A DNA stretch of 64,000 bases. It comes from Hsuehochloa calcarea (lineage: Eukaryota > Streptophyta > Magnoliopsida > Poales > Poaceae). Shown one piece after another: positions 1 through 10,950 of this stretch. The stretch lies in the NCBI GenBank assembly GCA_036346395.1, contig CM070615.1, forward strand, positions 2,113,534 to 2,177,533, written 5' to 3'. The notes under the pieces were generated by a model that was given only the letters and a program-made list of their open reading frames with translations, had not been told where the DNA came from and searched no databases. Position 1 is the stretch's first letter, and the number at the start of each line of letters is the position of its first letter. The position numbers were made by a program, and so were the translations under genes.

Positions 1-470
1 AAACATTGCCTTTGAGGATGTCAAGAGGTATCTTTCGAGTGCTCCTGCTCGTTTCTCCAAAGCCGTAAGAGACGCCTTAATTTACCTAGTCGCCACGCCA
101 CAGCAAAGAAGCGCAGATCGGTCGAGAACGTGAAAACGCATAACGACCGGTTTACTACGTCCAAGTTTTACACGCCTAAGGAGCGCTACCTCGTGTTCAA
201 AACTTCTATATGCCCTCCTCATGTCTTCGAGGAAATCGCGGCATTATTTTCAGCGCACAAAATAGTCAGGCTGCCCGAGTTTCCTTTGGGAGCAATCCTC
301 CATAATAAGGAAACAATGGACGCATGGCAAAATGGTCGGTCGAACTTGGGAGTTCGACCTCCATTTCGTGTCCCGAACGGCCATAAAATCCCAGATCTTG
401 GCGCACTTTGTCGCCGAATGGACAAATCTCGAACTGCTCAGATCCCCAAGACGATTCCCACGACCGCTGG

Positions 471-800
471 ATGATGTACTTTGACGGGTCACTTACTTTA
501 AGTGGCTCGGGTCGGGTGGTCCGTATCTCCTACGGAGAAACCTTAAAGTATGCCATACAATTAAACTTTCGTGCCACTAACAATGTGGCGTATCGAAGGT
601 TTGCTAGCTGGCATACGAGCTGCGAAAGCACTCTCAATTCGTCGACTACTCGTGAGAGGAGACTCTCAACTAGTCGTGAATCAAATTGGGAAAGAGTACC
701 AGTGCTCTAACTCAACAATGGCTCGGTACTTATCAGAAGTACGTAAGCTAGAAAAACATTTTTTAGGTTTCGAGGTACAATTTATCCTCGAAGGATAATT
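471..800 (+). pseudogene. RNase H domain of the gypsy element
   Basis: Two overlapping frames give a recognisable RNase H fold. WMMYFDGSLTLSGSG contains the first catalytic Asp, NNVAY(E)GLLAGIRAAKAL the helix with the second acidic residue (shifted out of frame), and RRLLVRGDSQLVVNQIGKEY the third Asp. A frameshift near 585 separates the halves, and a stop follows at about 798. This domain would degrade the RNA strand during reverse transcription in an intact element. Confidence 0.75.
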
Positions 801-916
801 TCTCAGACCAACTTGCTCGGATGGCTTCTTCCCGATCCATAATACCAAAAGGAGTTTTCTTGGAGCAACTCCAAAACCGCCTCTCGGTCGAAGAACCGTA
901 GACACCTCCTCTTGAG

Positions 917-2146
917 ATGGCCTCATTAGATTACGAGGATACCTGGATGACTCCCATCTACGAGTATCTTTACAAGGGTTCCGTACCCGAAGATGATCTT
1001 GAGGCAGATCGATTATCCCGAAAAGCCAAAATGTATACTTTGGTTGAAGGAGTCCTCTATAAACGAGGAACCCAAGGAATACTCATGCGATGCATTCCGC
1101 AAAACGAAGGAATAACACTCCTTCACGATATACACAAGTGGCATCTGTGGGACGATGCCTCCTCTGTAACATTGGTTGGTAAAGCCTTTCGACAAGGTTT
1201 TTATCGCCCTACACTCAGACGATGCTATGGAGGTGGTTAAAAGTGTGTCCAGTACAATTCCATGGTAGATGATACACCAACCACTCAAGCATTACAAACA
1301 ATACCTCTTTCTTGGCCTTTTGCGACTGGGGCTTGATATCCTAGGACCGCTTCCCAAAGCTCCGGGAGGTTTCAATTCCTTTTGTGGCTATTGACACGCT
1401 CACAAATGGATCAAGTCGAACTCAGAATCGATAACAACTAAGCAAAGAAAAGGTTCATGATGAGAAGCGAATTAGTCGATTTGGAGTTCCGAGTCGGATA
1501 ATTACGCATAATGGTAAACATTCGCAAGTGCAAAATTTCGTGAATTTTGCGACGAGTTGGGTACCAAGTTATGCTATGCTTCGCTGCACATCCCCAAAGC
1601 AATGGGCGCTACGAACGCAAACGGCCAAATAATGCGAGGAATTAAAACTCGAGTCTTCGATCACCTTGTTAAGCGCCGGGGCTTGGGTACAAGAATTACC
1701 CTCCATATTATGGGGCGTCAGACGACCACCAATGAGCAACAGAGAAACACCATTTTTCTAGTTTTTGAGCCGGCCATGCTTCCTCCGGAGCTAAAATTGC
1801 GGTCGACACGAGTTGAAACCTTCAACAACTCGGATCAGAACAACTTCGAGCAGATGACATTAACCTACTCAAGAGAGGAGAAACCTAGCCTTAATCCGCT
1901 CGGCGGCCTACCAACAAGCCTGCGCAGATACTATAATCGTAAGGTCCAACCTCGCGACTTTGTCAGAGGTGACTTGGTATTGAGGCTCGCCAATCCAAGT
2001 CTAATCGAATAAACTTTCCCTAAATGGGAAGGTCCTTACACAAAGGGTCAAGTAACTCGGCTGTGGTCGTGACGACTAGCAATGGAAGATGGACGAGTTC
2101 TCTCAAACTCTTGGAACATCGACCGCCACGCAAATTCTATGTGTGA
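917..2146 (+). pseudogene. integrase of the gypsy element
   Basis: 917-1240 holds the H2C2-type zinc-binding N-terminal domain, with the first His pair visible and the Cys pair lost to a frameshift after 1210. The core follows in pieces (WGLDILGPLPK near 1330, AIDTLTKWIK near 1388, RFGVPSRIIT near 1480). The longest open frame, 1557-2012, covers the back half of the core and the C-terminal region (GTKLCYAS, NGQIMRGIKTRVFDHLVK, AMLPPELKLRSTRVETF). Retained length and order match a gypsy integrase; catalytic residues are damaged. Confidence 0.75.
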
Positions 2147-5100
2147 CCGGTTTCTCGTGCAATAAAAGTCCGTGTTCTTTCTACCTCTTTTTGCCTTAAT
2201 TTTTGAGTAGTGCTTTTTAATCTTTCGACTATGATATGAAAACACGCAGCTTTTTTACACCGCCGAAAAGCGAGAAACATCATCCGGTCGAAACTTCTCC
2301 TCTCGCATGTGGTTCTCGCCCACTAGAAGGAATTTCCTAGCATCGACTGCTACTCACTTTTTCCGCCAATACAAAGAGCTCGGTTTTATCTAGTCGTAAT
2401 GTTATCAAAGCCAACTCTCTCAATCTTAGTCTATTTTTTCCAAGAAATTCAAAAATATTCTAAGTAGAGTGCACTTTCTTACATTTGTTCGACCACATTT
2501 GGTGTACTCGATTTGTTTTAACGGTCGAAGGAAGAGACACACCTAGTCAAGTCTTTCCTCTCTCGCATGTGGTCCCGCCCACTAGAAGGAAACTTCCTAG
2601 TGTCGCCGCCTCCTACTTTTGCTATCGGAAAAGACTTATCAAGTCCACCAAAAAGGACGAACGAATGACTAAAGTACTCTAAGACGCTTGTTTAACTCAA
2701 GTTGTTGTTCTTGGTTTGATTAAACTAGTCGAGATGGGAACATCACCTAGTCGAAGTCTTTCCTCTCTCTCAAGACGTGGTCCCGCCCACTAGAAGGAAC
2801 TTCCTAGTGTCAAGTCGTTTCTACTCTTTTCGACCAAAGGCTTAACAACCGTAACAAAAGCTATAAGTTAAATAAACCTCTCTTTGTTTTCGTAAACCCC
2901 ATTTTTAAACACTATTTATTTAGATTGTCTAAACAATCTAAGCAAATAGTCGGGGCTAGGATAAAGTTATTAATTTGACTTCAATTCTTAGTCTTTCGCT
3001 CGCTTATTATCTTTTGAGTTACTAACTACTCGACAAGATGATTTTCGTGAAATGAAGCGGATCATATATTACTCATTAACAAAAATTGTCCGCTTTACAA
3101 GGTAGTTACAAGATTACTCGAAGGGGAGAGCCTAGTCGCATTTCCTCCGCCACCTTTTACCAATCGATCGATTTCTCAATCGACGACTTGCCTCGATTCA
3201 GATATCAAGTTCGGCTTCAATTGGTTTAACATTAAGGCGGGGTCTTGAGCTTTAAGTTTCGCCAAAGCGTAACTTATCGCAGCCTTCGATCGCTTCCCTT
3301 ATCGATTCAAATTTTGATTAGTCTTGAGTGGTCACCATTTCTTGCAATTTTCCGACTTGTTCCCCAATGGTACTTGTGTGAGCAAACTATGGTATCTTCT
3401 CGAGGAGTTTTTCCTCGTAATGTAGCTCATTACACATTGTTCAGAGAGTGATGTTGCCTTGAAGACTAGTCTTCATCGACTCCATCTCCTGTTGGGTACA
3501 AGTCGAAGCCTCATGAAGCTTCTTGTTTTCACCACTTGTTCAAAAGAATAATATCGGTCAAACAAAGATATACTTCTAGAGGAAGATAACACAAAGATAA
3601 TTATAGGTAAAAGCTTTTCTTACCTACTAATTGAGAATCCAATTTCTTGACCTCTTCTCGATGGGAAGCAATAGTTTCAAAGATGCTTTTGCTCCCATGC
3701 TCGATGTCCTCTCAGATTCATCTTAGCAATGCGACGGACTCATTGCGATTAAGGTCTTTGCTTGGATTTCACCTCGAGGCTTCTCAATTGGGCAGCAATT
3801 TCAACAAGAAATTGGCATTAGAAAAGGAAAATACTCAAAAAGAATAACAGTAAAGATTTACTTACTGTTAATCGAGTTCTAAAACCCTCGAGTTCTTGAT
3901 CCTTATTCGCATGTAATGCGGAAAACTCTGAATAACCAAAGATTTTTCTTGAACTTCGTCCGAGCTTCCGTGATCTCTTTTTCTTTATCCGAGAAGAAAG
4001 GAGGGTCGAGTAAAGGTTAAAGATCAAAAGCGCCTTAAGTTCGAACTTATCGCTTATTTTTTCCCGCAATCTTTTAGATGCGAGAGTCTCTCAAGTCTAT
4101 CCGAGAGAACTAATACTTCATTCCTTAGCCTTCTCGACTCCTCTTTTCACAATGAGTGAGTCACTAAGGTCTTCGTATCACCGCTTAACCTACAAAAACA
4201 GAACGAAGATAAACATCATTGAATGGTTGTGAGTACTTCTACAACCACCGACCTAGTCGTAAGTTTTTCTGCGACTAAGATATGGTTGTAAGTCTTTCTA
4301 TGATCACCACCGTCGTAAATAGTCGTAAGTTCTTTTCGATCGATACTTGTCATGAGTTTCTTCCATGACTATTCTCGTGAAACTTTTACGAGTATTTAAG
4401 TCAAAAACAACTATGAATGATAATTGACTTACCACCTCTCGCCTCTGCAGAGTAGTTCCTTCTCTTGTCTTAGCTCTAAAAGTTGTCGATGATACTCACC
4501 GACAACAAAGAATTTGCTCGCAGCTTTCGCAAAAGAAAACAAAGGAGAAGGGAAGGAAAGCCACATATATAAGTATTTCAAGATACTTACATTCATAGTC
4601 GTTCTAGCAAAAATCGAATATACAAGGTCCGGTGTCGCGGCTTATCTATCCTCGCGACTTTGTCCCACCACACCTTCTCGAGGCGCGTTGTCAAAAGTAT
4701 TATCCGTATTGGGAATATCTTTGGGATGGGGACTCGGTCACGAGATTTGTGCGTAAGACCCTACGACGGAGGCAGCCCAAAGAAGTCACCACGGTTGAAA
4801 TTTTCTCCTTACCGTTCTGTGATTTCTCTTTGGGTAGGGGAAGGAACGCCCTACGATTTCCTTCCCAGAGCGGTGCGCAGTCGGTCACCACCTTGACCAG
4901 AGGCTTCCACAGCTGCCTCTGTTGTTTCTACGACTTCAGTAGTCGTAGCGGCCACCTCAACAGTAACAGCCGCTACCTCAAGAGTCGTAGCTACGACTTC
5001 AGCAGATGTGGAGACACTGGGAGTCTCGACTTCATCGGCCACGGGCCAAGGGTGATGCTTCGACCACCTCGCTGCTACCTCTCCAAGAGTCAAGGGATAG

Positions 5101-5337
5101 CAATGGACTTCTCAACAGAAGCATTCCCTGGGTCAAGGAGTCTGACCAAATAAAGAAAAGCAAATCAAGTTGTGAAAAGAAAAAGGTAAATGTTTTTCTT
5201 ACACTTCAAGACATTTCACATACTCGCACTCGGTCTTAACCAGAATTTTGGAGCAATCCTCCCAACGGAGGACCTCTTCTTCTCCACGACCACGCCCGGT
5301 CGAGGTTCAACATTTGGCTCACCACGACCACGCCTCG

Positions 5338-5790
5338 TCAGAGTTTGAACAGAACCGAGCTCGTTTCTCGATCTTCTGGATGGACGAGAGGTGTCTCGAC
5401 CATTCCGTATAAAGATCGCCTCGATTGCGAGTTGTTGTGCCGATGCAAAGATCGCCCTTCATAAAAGACATAAAATCCTTCCAGCTTCTCCCTTTCCAGT
5501 TGTTTAATAAAACTAGGAGTGGCACCAATCGCGAAAGATTCCGTGTCATAATAGAAGGGTACCTTAGCCTTGCGAGGTTTGCGCTTGAGAGGTTCAACCG
5601 CTTCAACCTCCTCGGCCGGCAGTTGCCGCGCCTCGGCTTCAGATATAACTACAGTGCCGCAGTCTTGTAGAGGTTTGGTCGAAAGACCGTAACTCGAACT
5701 TGCTCCCCTTGTCGCAGATTTTACAAGTCGACGCCTCTTCGAGGGAGGAGCCGAGTCTTTGTCTTTCGACAACCCAATACTAATAGTCAT
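5338..5790 (-). pseudogene. antisense ORF in the gypsy 3' spacer (unknown product)
   Basis: A 150-codon open frame runs opposite to pol. It starts MTISIGLSKDKDSAPPSKRR, is basic near the N-terminus (SKRRRLVK) and has a more ordered second half (KVPFYYDTESFAIGATPSF, LEREKLEGFYVFYEGR). I do not recognise a domain. Extra antisense ORFs between pol and the 3' LTR are described for Tat-lineage plant gypsy elements, so position and orientation fit such a gene. Whether it was ever translated cannot be told from one copy. Confidence 0.4.
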
Positions 5791-6020
5791 CGAACGACTT
5801 CTTCGTCGTCCGGCGATTTTCCATGCCTACTTTACGTAAAGCAAAATGTAAAAGAAGAATCACTAATTAGTCGTAAGTTTTTCTACGACTAGTACCAAGT
5901 CGTAAGTTTTTCTACGACTTTTTCTTGATTGTAAGATATTCTACGATCACCATTAGTCGTAAGTATCTTCTACGACTATAAAGTCCTAAAGAGAGAATCG
6001 ATTTGATTACCTTTAGGCGC

Positions 6021-6860
6021 CTATCCTTTCATCTGCGGACAAAACCGCAATGACTTGAGGAACCGCCTCTGAGTGGCGGGGACTTTCACAGATGAGTCCG
6101 ACTGAGTCAACCTCACTGTGAAAGATCCGTAAACAGATAAAAATATTAGACAAAGTTGAGAAAGACCAAACGGAGAGTTAAGTCGACAATTGCTTACCCT
6201 CCTCGTAGTCTCTCGGTGGGGTCTCCTCTTCCCGAATACCTCCACATAGGAGATGCTCGCTTCTTCAGAGGACTAATTCGGCGGTGATGAAATCTTTCAC
6301 CACATGCCATCCGGTCCACCCTTCTTCCTTCAAGTCCTTAATGGCTTGAATATAAGGGCTAATCCGCTAATATCTTCGAGGTTGAATCCCATGAAGATTT
6401 CTTTTCAGCAGCCTTTCCCCACGAAAGAAAGGTCGCCTCTTGAGGTGACCTTCCAAGAGAACCACCTCTTCCTCCATTCGCCACGAAGACCGGGTGAAAC
6501 TCAATGTACTCCTTCGACTTCGAGTCGTGGAGCTCAGATCACGACTTCCGGCGATTCCGGCTTGTCGAGCCATCCCATAATAATATTGGAACACTCGAGA
6601 TCCATGGAATCCCTGTGCACGCCGCACAGATATACGAACACACTCAACATGGTAATGGAATTGGGACCTAAGTTCACCAGCCCACCCCAAAGTGTTCGAG
6701 TACTCATCAGAAGAAAGGGGTGGGCAGCAATCGAAGGCCGCACTCACAATACGCTTGGAAGACGGGATTTGCCCATTTTCCCCGATGGCGATCTTCGCCC
6801 GACAGCGGAATCCACTTCACCGAGCCTTCTCAGGATCTTCCCAGATCGACCAAGATCTTG
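6021..6860 (-). pseudogene. degenerate antisense ORF pieces in the gypsy 3' spacer
   Basis: Overlapping minus-strand frames at 6021-6245, 6367-6747 and 6534-6743 look like one frameshifted reading frame. Pieces include LGPNSITMLSVFVYLCGVH, SNIIMGWLDKPESP and SWRMEEEVVLLEGH, followed further down by an RRPHRETTRR segment. The style resembles the gag-like or plant-mobile-domain-like antisense proteins of Tat elements, but I cannot name the domain. It probably continues from, or precedes, the antisense ORF at 5338-5790. Confidence 0.35.
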
Positions 6861-7479
6861 ATCTTAGCCGCATCCATCTCCGATTCCTCCCATTCGAAAC
6901 TCTCCGCCATTTCGCCGAAGCAAGTTTTTTTTTTTGATTGGGTTGGCGGCGAGAAGATGAAACCTAGTCGAAGACGGAGAAAGCAAGAGCTCAAGAACAA
7001 TGGAGTGATTTGGGGAAAAGTAAAATCCAAGTCTACCTCCCTGGTAAGTTTTTATAATCAAGACGATCTCCGCCGCCGGAAACCGTCCCGCTATAGGTCT
7101 ATGATAGATGGTTGTACCGCCGGAACCGCTTCATCTGACAAGTCTATGAGAGACGGTTGCAATTCTCCGATGGTCCGCTCGAGAAAAAGTAGGTACGTAT
7201 TGTCACCTCCAAGCAAAATTACATTCTTGACCAAGTCTTTCTAGTCGAAGGAAGTATCAATCGGAAGAGCTTTTCTCCGATTCCCTACCACGACCATCGA
7301 CGGTCATAGGGTTTTTATGACTTTTTGATAGTCGTAAGCAACCTTCCTGATAAAGCAAATTCCTGGTCAAAGCAACACTCAAATGTCGAAAAGTTTTTCC
7401 TTCGACTATCATTCTGCGACATTCTCATGGTCGTAAGTTCATTTACGAAACCTTTATCAAGTAAGTTACTTTCACTTGA

Positions 7480-7490
7480 AGCTGGGGGGC
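7480..7490 (+). promoter_or_regulatory. probable polypurine tract of the gypsy element
   Basis: The purine-rich run GAAGCTGGGGGG lies just before the probable start of the 3' LTR and would prime plus-strand DNA synthesis. The GGGGGG form is typical of Tat-type elements. Assignment depends on the LTR boundary, which I could not check against the missing 5' LTR. Confidence 0.45.
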
Positions 7491-8252
7491 TAGATGACGA
7501 GGATCTAATAATCCTCATTTTTATATTTTATCTATAATTCTTATTATGGGTAAATATGATGTCACATAGTCCCCAGAGGTACCCCTTATCTAAAAGGGAG
7601 AAGTCCAATGAGTGGTTGTAAGTCCTTCTACGACCACTACATAGTCGTAAGTCCTTCTACGACTACTACCTAGTCGTAAGTCCTTCTACGACTGCTACCT
7701 GGTCGTAAGTTCTTCGACGACCGTAAGTTCTTCTACGACCAGGTAAACTACGACCACCTTATAATCAAACCTACAGGCGAGTGGGTCCAATTGATTAAGG
7801 AATCCTAACGGTCTGCACGCACTATTATTCCGCTTATTAATGGTGCGTAATTACCCCATTATCTCTGGAAGATAATTGCCAGACGGCGTGAAGAAGCCGA
7901 GGCGCCGGTAATTACTGCCATCATGCGCCCGTTACTGGATTAATCAGGCGCATCTCCCGCAGGGCAAAACGGCTACTTCTTCACGACTATATAAGGGCAT
8001 CGATCAGAGAGAAAGGGGACGGGCAACAAGAGCCAGTCAAGTAGGAACACAAGTGTTATTCTCTGTAATAGTCTTAGTCTTTTACTTGATCATCAAGAAT
8101 ACCATACACACAGGATTAGGGTTATTATTCTCTCCGAGAAGGCCTCGAACTCGCCTAAACATCCCGTGTCAATCCACTCTGCGTGATCTTATCTCTAGGA
8201 GACCCCCCGAATCAAACAATCTTTACGTAAGATCGGTTCTAATACACCGACA
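7491..8252 (+). repeat. probable 3' LTR of the Tat-like gypsy element
   Basis: It begins just after a G-rich polypurine tract. It contains a hairpin-rich block of AGTCGTAAGTCCTTCTACGACT-type units (7612-7745), a TATA-like ACTATATAAGGG at about 7996 and a downstream polyadenylation-like region, which is the U3-R-U5 order of an LTR. The end is placed at ACACCGACA near 8252. The 5' LTR is outside the window, so neither boundary is proven and the length (about 760 bp) is an estimate. Confidence 0.45.
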
Positions 8253-9528
8253 AGGTTCAAACGGTCAAGGATGTCACGAGGTGGTTGGGCTTACGCTGGT
8301 GCTCGTGAAGATCAAAGGCGGATACATGATGCATGGAGAAGCTACGGGAGGTGCGGTCCTGAAGGCTTCGACGCGTGAGAACCTATGGAAGGTGCTCATA
8401 ACCGGAAGGTTTAGAGATTTTGAAAAACCCGTGAATTGGAGGGGTTTCGGGTCCCTTAATTTTCAAAACAGATATGATTTTGTGTCTGAATTATGAGGAT
8501 ACGGTTTAGGGCTCTAGCATATAAAAGGGGGAGACGGCTTTCGAAAGATGGGTTTTAGGGTTTTCGTGCTAGGGTTTGAGGGATGCCGTTAGGGCACTTT
8601 ATAGCCACAGAACATGTTTCAGAAATAAAGGATCGGGTCTATTCCAAGAAAGATTAGTTATCGTCGGCGGCGTGTTCTTTTGGACATCATCTTCTACCAA
8701 TTCTCGTATCGAGCAGTCTTCTACCAGTTCTCGTGTCGAGTAGTCTTCGACGAGTTCTCGTTCGAAGGAGTCTTCGACTTGTTCTCGTTACAAGCAATTC
8801 ATGACGCTCTCAAGTCGTAGGATGGAAGAAATCTGATAGTCAAACTCTTTCGACTAGGTGGTCGAAACTACTTCGACCAGATCAACTTCACCTTCGATCA
8901 CGTGATGTGTCGTTCACTTGGTCGTAGCCAACAGATCAGAGCAGATTCGACCATGGCGACTAGGAGGGATCTCACACGAGTACGATATTTTCAGTCGTTG
9001 GTTCAATCCAATGCGGGTCATAGTCGGTAATTCAAGAAGAAAGTATTACAATCATTCAGCCCACTCTGATTGCTTTATTCGGTCCTACAAGAAGGCCAGA
9101 AGGGAGCTGGCTAGCAAGAAGAACGGGAAGGCAGAAGGAAAGGAAGAAGGGGAAAAGAGGATATCTCGCGGGAAATTTGTGATCGTCATCTTGATATACA
9201 AGGGTAACAACCTGAAACCATTTAGATTTCCCTAGTTTAGTCGTTGTTCGAGTTGTGGGATGTTTGGTCAATAAGAAGAGTAATTGTTGTTCTGCCCTAG
9301 TTTGTCGAGTTGCGACGTAGAGCATTGCGGGGGTGATTAGGGATATCTTGGATCATATTCAAAAGTTGGTCCAATTAGAGGAAAAGCTATATAATCTCTT
9401 TATCTTTCCAGGAAGGTCTGAAACATTAGAATTGGAGTAGCGAGGCAAAAAAACGGACTTAGGAAGGTCGTTGTCCAGAATCTAGATGTAGCTGGTAGAC
9501 ATCGTGAAGATGGACTAGTTTGATATAG
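8253..9528. repeat. unassigned repeat DNA with 27-bp tandem array
   Basis: I see no gene. The stretch includes a TATA-like CATATAAAAGGGGG at about 8519, four direct 27-bp repeats at 8690-8797, many GTCGA/TCGAC words like those in the gypsy spacer to the left, and a TGGCGACTAGGAGGGA word at about 8953 that resembles a Tat-type primer-binding site. It may be LTR and leader of a second, truncated Tat-like element. It ends at the solo LTR insertion at 9529. Confidence 0.4.
8690..8797 (+). repeat. 27-bp tandem repeat, four units
   Basis: Units start at 8690, 8717, 8744 and 8771. Each has the form TCTTC-(T/G)AC-..-TTCTCG-.. ending in AGCAG, AGTAG, AGGAG or AGCAA. The first two are most alike; units three and four have diverged. 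Confidence 0.8.
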
Positions 9529-10950
9529 TGTCGGGACCCAAATATGCAAATCTGGACCCTCTGTGTATTCTGCACTAGTCCAGGATCACGCTAGTGCACA
9601 CAGTGTCAACATTGATGAAATATCACATCCATACAACGAATATAAGAATAAACGAGTACCTTTGAATAACAAATAATCTGTTGGGACCTTACGGTCGAGT
9701 TTACATTTATTAAGCCATGCAAGGTCGACAATAAAGAAATAAAGCTGCAATGAAGCGAAATAAACTCGGTGGCTCCCATCAATTTACCACGAACAACCGG
9801 TGGGATCAAGACCCTAACGTTCAACCTTCGTAGAACTCTTCTTCAAAAGCAGGCGACGACTCCTCCACTTCTGTTGATTTGTTTAGCAAGAGTGAGTACA
9901 CACCGTACTCGCAAGTCATACCACAGAATGTATTTATACATGATGGCTTATTCCAAAGAAATGGCTTCTGTGGTTATTTTGCAGAAATGCAACATTTGCA
10001 ATTGAATACAAATAATAGATTGAAAGCATAATTCAAAACAAATAGACAATAATAAGTTAACAATTGATTTCACAAAGGACACACAGTCTAATCAAGTTCT
10101 TTCACACAATTTGAGCGAGTTATCTCACACAGTAGGCCCTTCCCAATGGTTTTATAAAACTACCCCTCGTGTGAAATTCAGAGCATGTCCATGACCGAGG
10201 ACGCGGCTATTCGAATAGATTGATTTAAACACTCTGCAGAGTTTGTACACTTTACCCACACGATACAATCAGTGTAGCGATCACTGACCATAACAAAACC
10301 TTTCAGAAACTTTATCTCAAACAATGACACTCCTGGTGTGCTTTACTACCGTCCAATTTGTACACACAGTCCTTGGAACGACACACACCATTGGACATGG
10401 ATGCAATGAACAATCCGCGATGTGACATATCACACCTTGACCCATCACACGGCTTAAATACAACTGAGTTGTCAATGTCAAGACTCCATAACTTACTAAG
10501 TCGATTGACCCATACTAGGCATGTGGTCGACAGGCAAAGCCAGTTCAATGGCGCACAAAGTTAAGTCCTTAATTGACCAAGGCAAGACTTCCAGTTTTAA
10601 CCCAAATCATAAAGTTTAATAAGCACACAGCTCCACCATTCACACAGAATCCACCACTTGCCTCAGTCTAAATCTTTTCCCACCCTGTTGATTAAATGCA
10701 ACACATGCCATCAACGAGTAACAGCACACAGCACACACAGTTTCATCACACAGTTCCATAATCACTTAGTCAAATTTATAATTGCAACTCTCACATGAAA
10801 TGATGACTCGTAGCATGGCTAAGCAGTCTAATCGTATCTAACCAACCCACGTTGGTGCTACAATAATACCAACTAATAATTAATCAACCTAGGATGACAA
10901 AAGATCATGGCATACAATAGACAAGGTGGCATAACAATTTGGATTAATAA

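Larger units (their letters stand above)
1..2146 (+). pseudogene. Tat/Retand-type Ty3-gypsy pol remnant (RNase H and integrase)
   Basis: This is the C-terminal part of a decayed gypsy polyprotein; the 5' part lies left of the window. About 340-465 encodes the RT-RNase H connection in shifting frames (FDLHFVSRTAIKSQ, then LAHFVAEW). 470-800 encodes an RNase H domain (YFDGSLTLSGSG, then LVRGDSQLVVNQIGKEY), the layout with a second, archaeal-like RNase H known in the Tat lineage. 917-1240 carries the integrase zinc-finger region (GITLLHDIHKWHLW, GKAFRQGFY). 1330-2010 carries the integrase core (GLDILGPLPKAPGG, then RFGVPSRIIT with the catalytic D changed to H). The reading frame ends at the TGA at 2144-2146 after KFYV. 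Several frameshifts and stops separate the pieces, so it is not functional. Clade assignment is inferred from motif style and from the long 3' spacer. Confidence 0.85.
2147..7490. repeat. long 3' spacer of the Tat-like gypsy element
   Basis: There is no cellular gene here. The stretch lies between the end of pol and the probable 3' LTR, where Tat-lineage elements are known to carry a long non-coding spacer. It contains three spaced copies of a roughly 60-bp motif centred on a GTGGTCCCGCCCACTAGAAG core (about 2284-2345, 2545-2600, 2753-2812), two clusters of short palindromes built from AGTCGTA...TACGACT (about 4250-4385 and 5869-5980), and antisense ORF remnants at about 5340-6860. Confidence 0.6.

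Noticed and set aside
4632..5153. 173-codon plus-strand ORF in the gypsy spacer
   Set aside because: Its sequence is repetitive, it overlaps several other frames and it does not resemble any gypsy or cellular protein.
8690..8797. CRISPR-like regular repeats
   Set aside because: The units are directly adjacent with no spacers, and the window is a plant nuclear genome.
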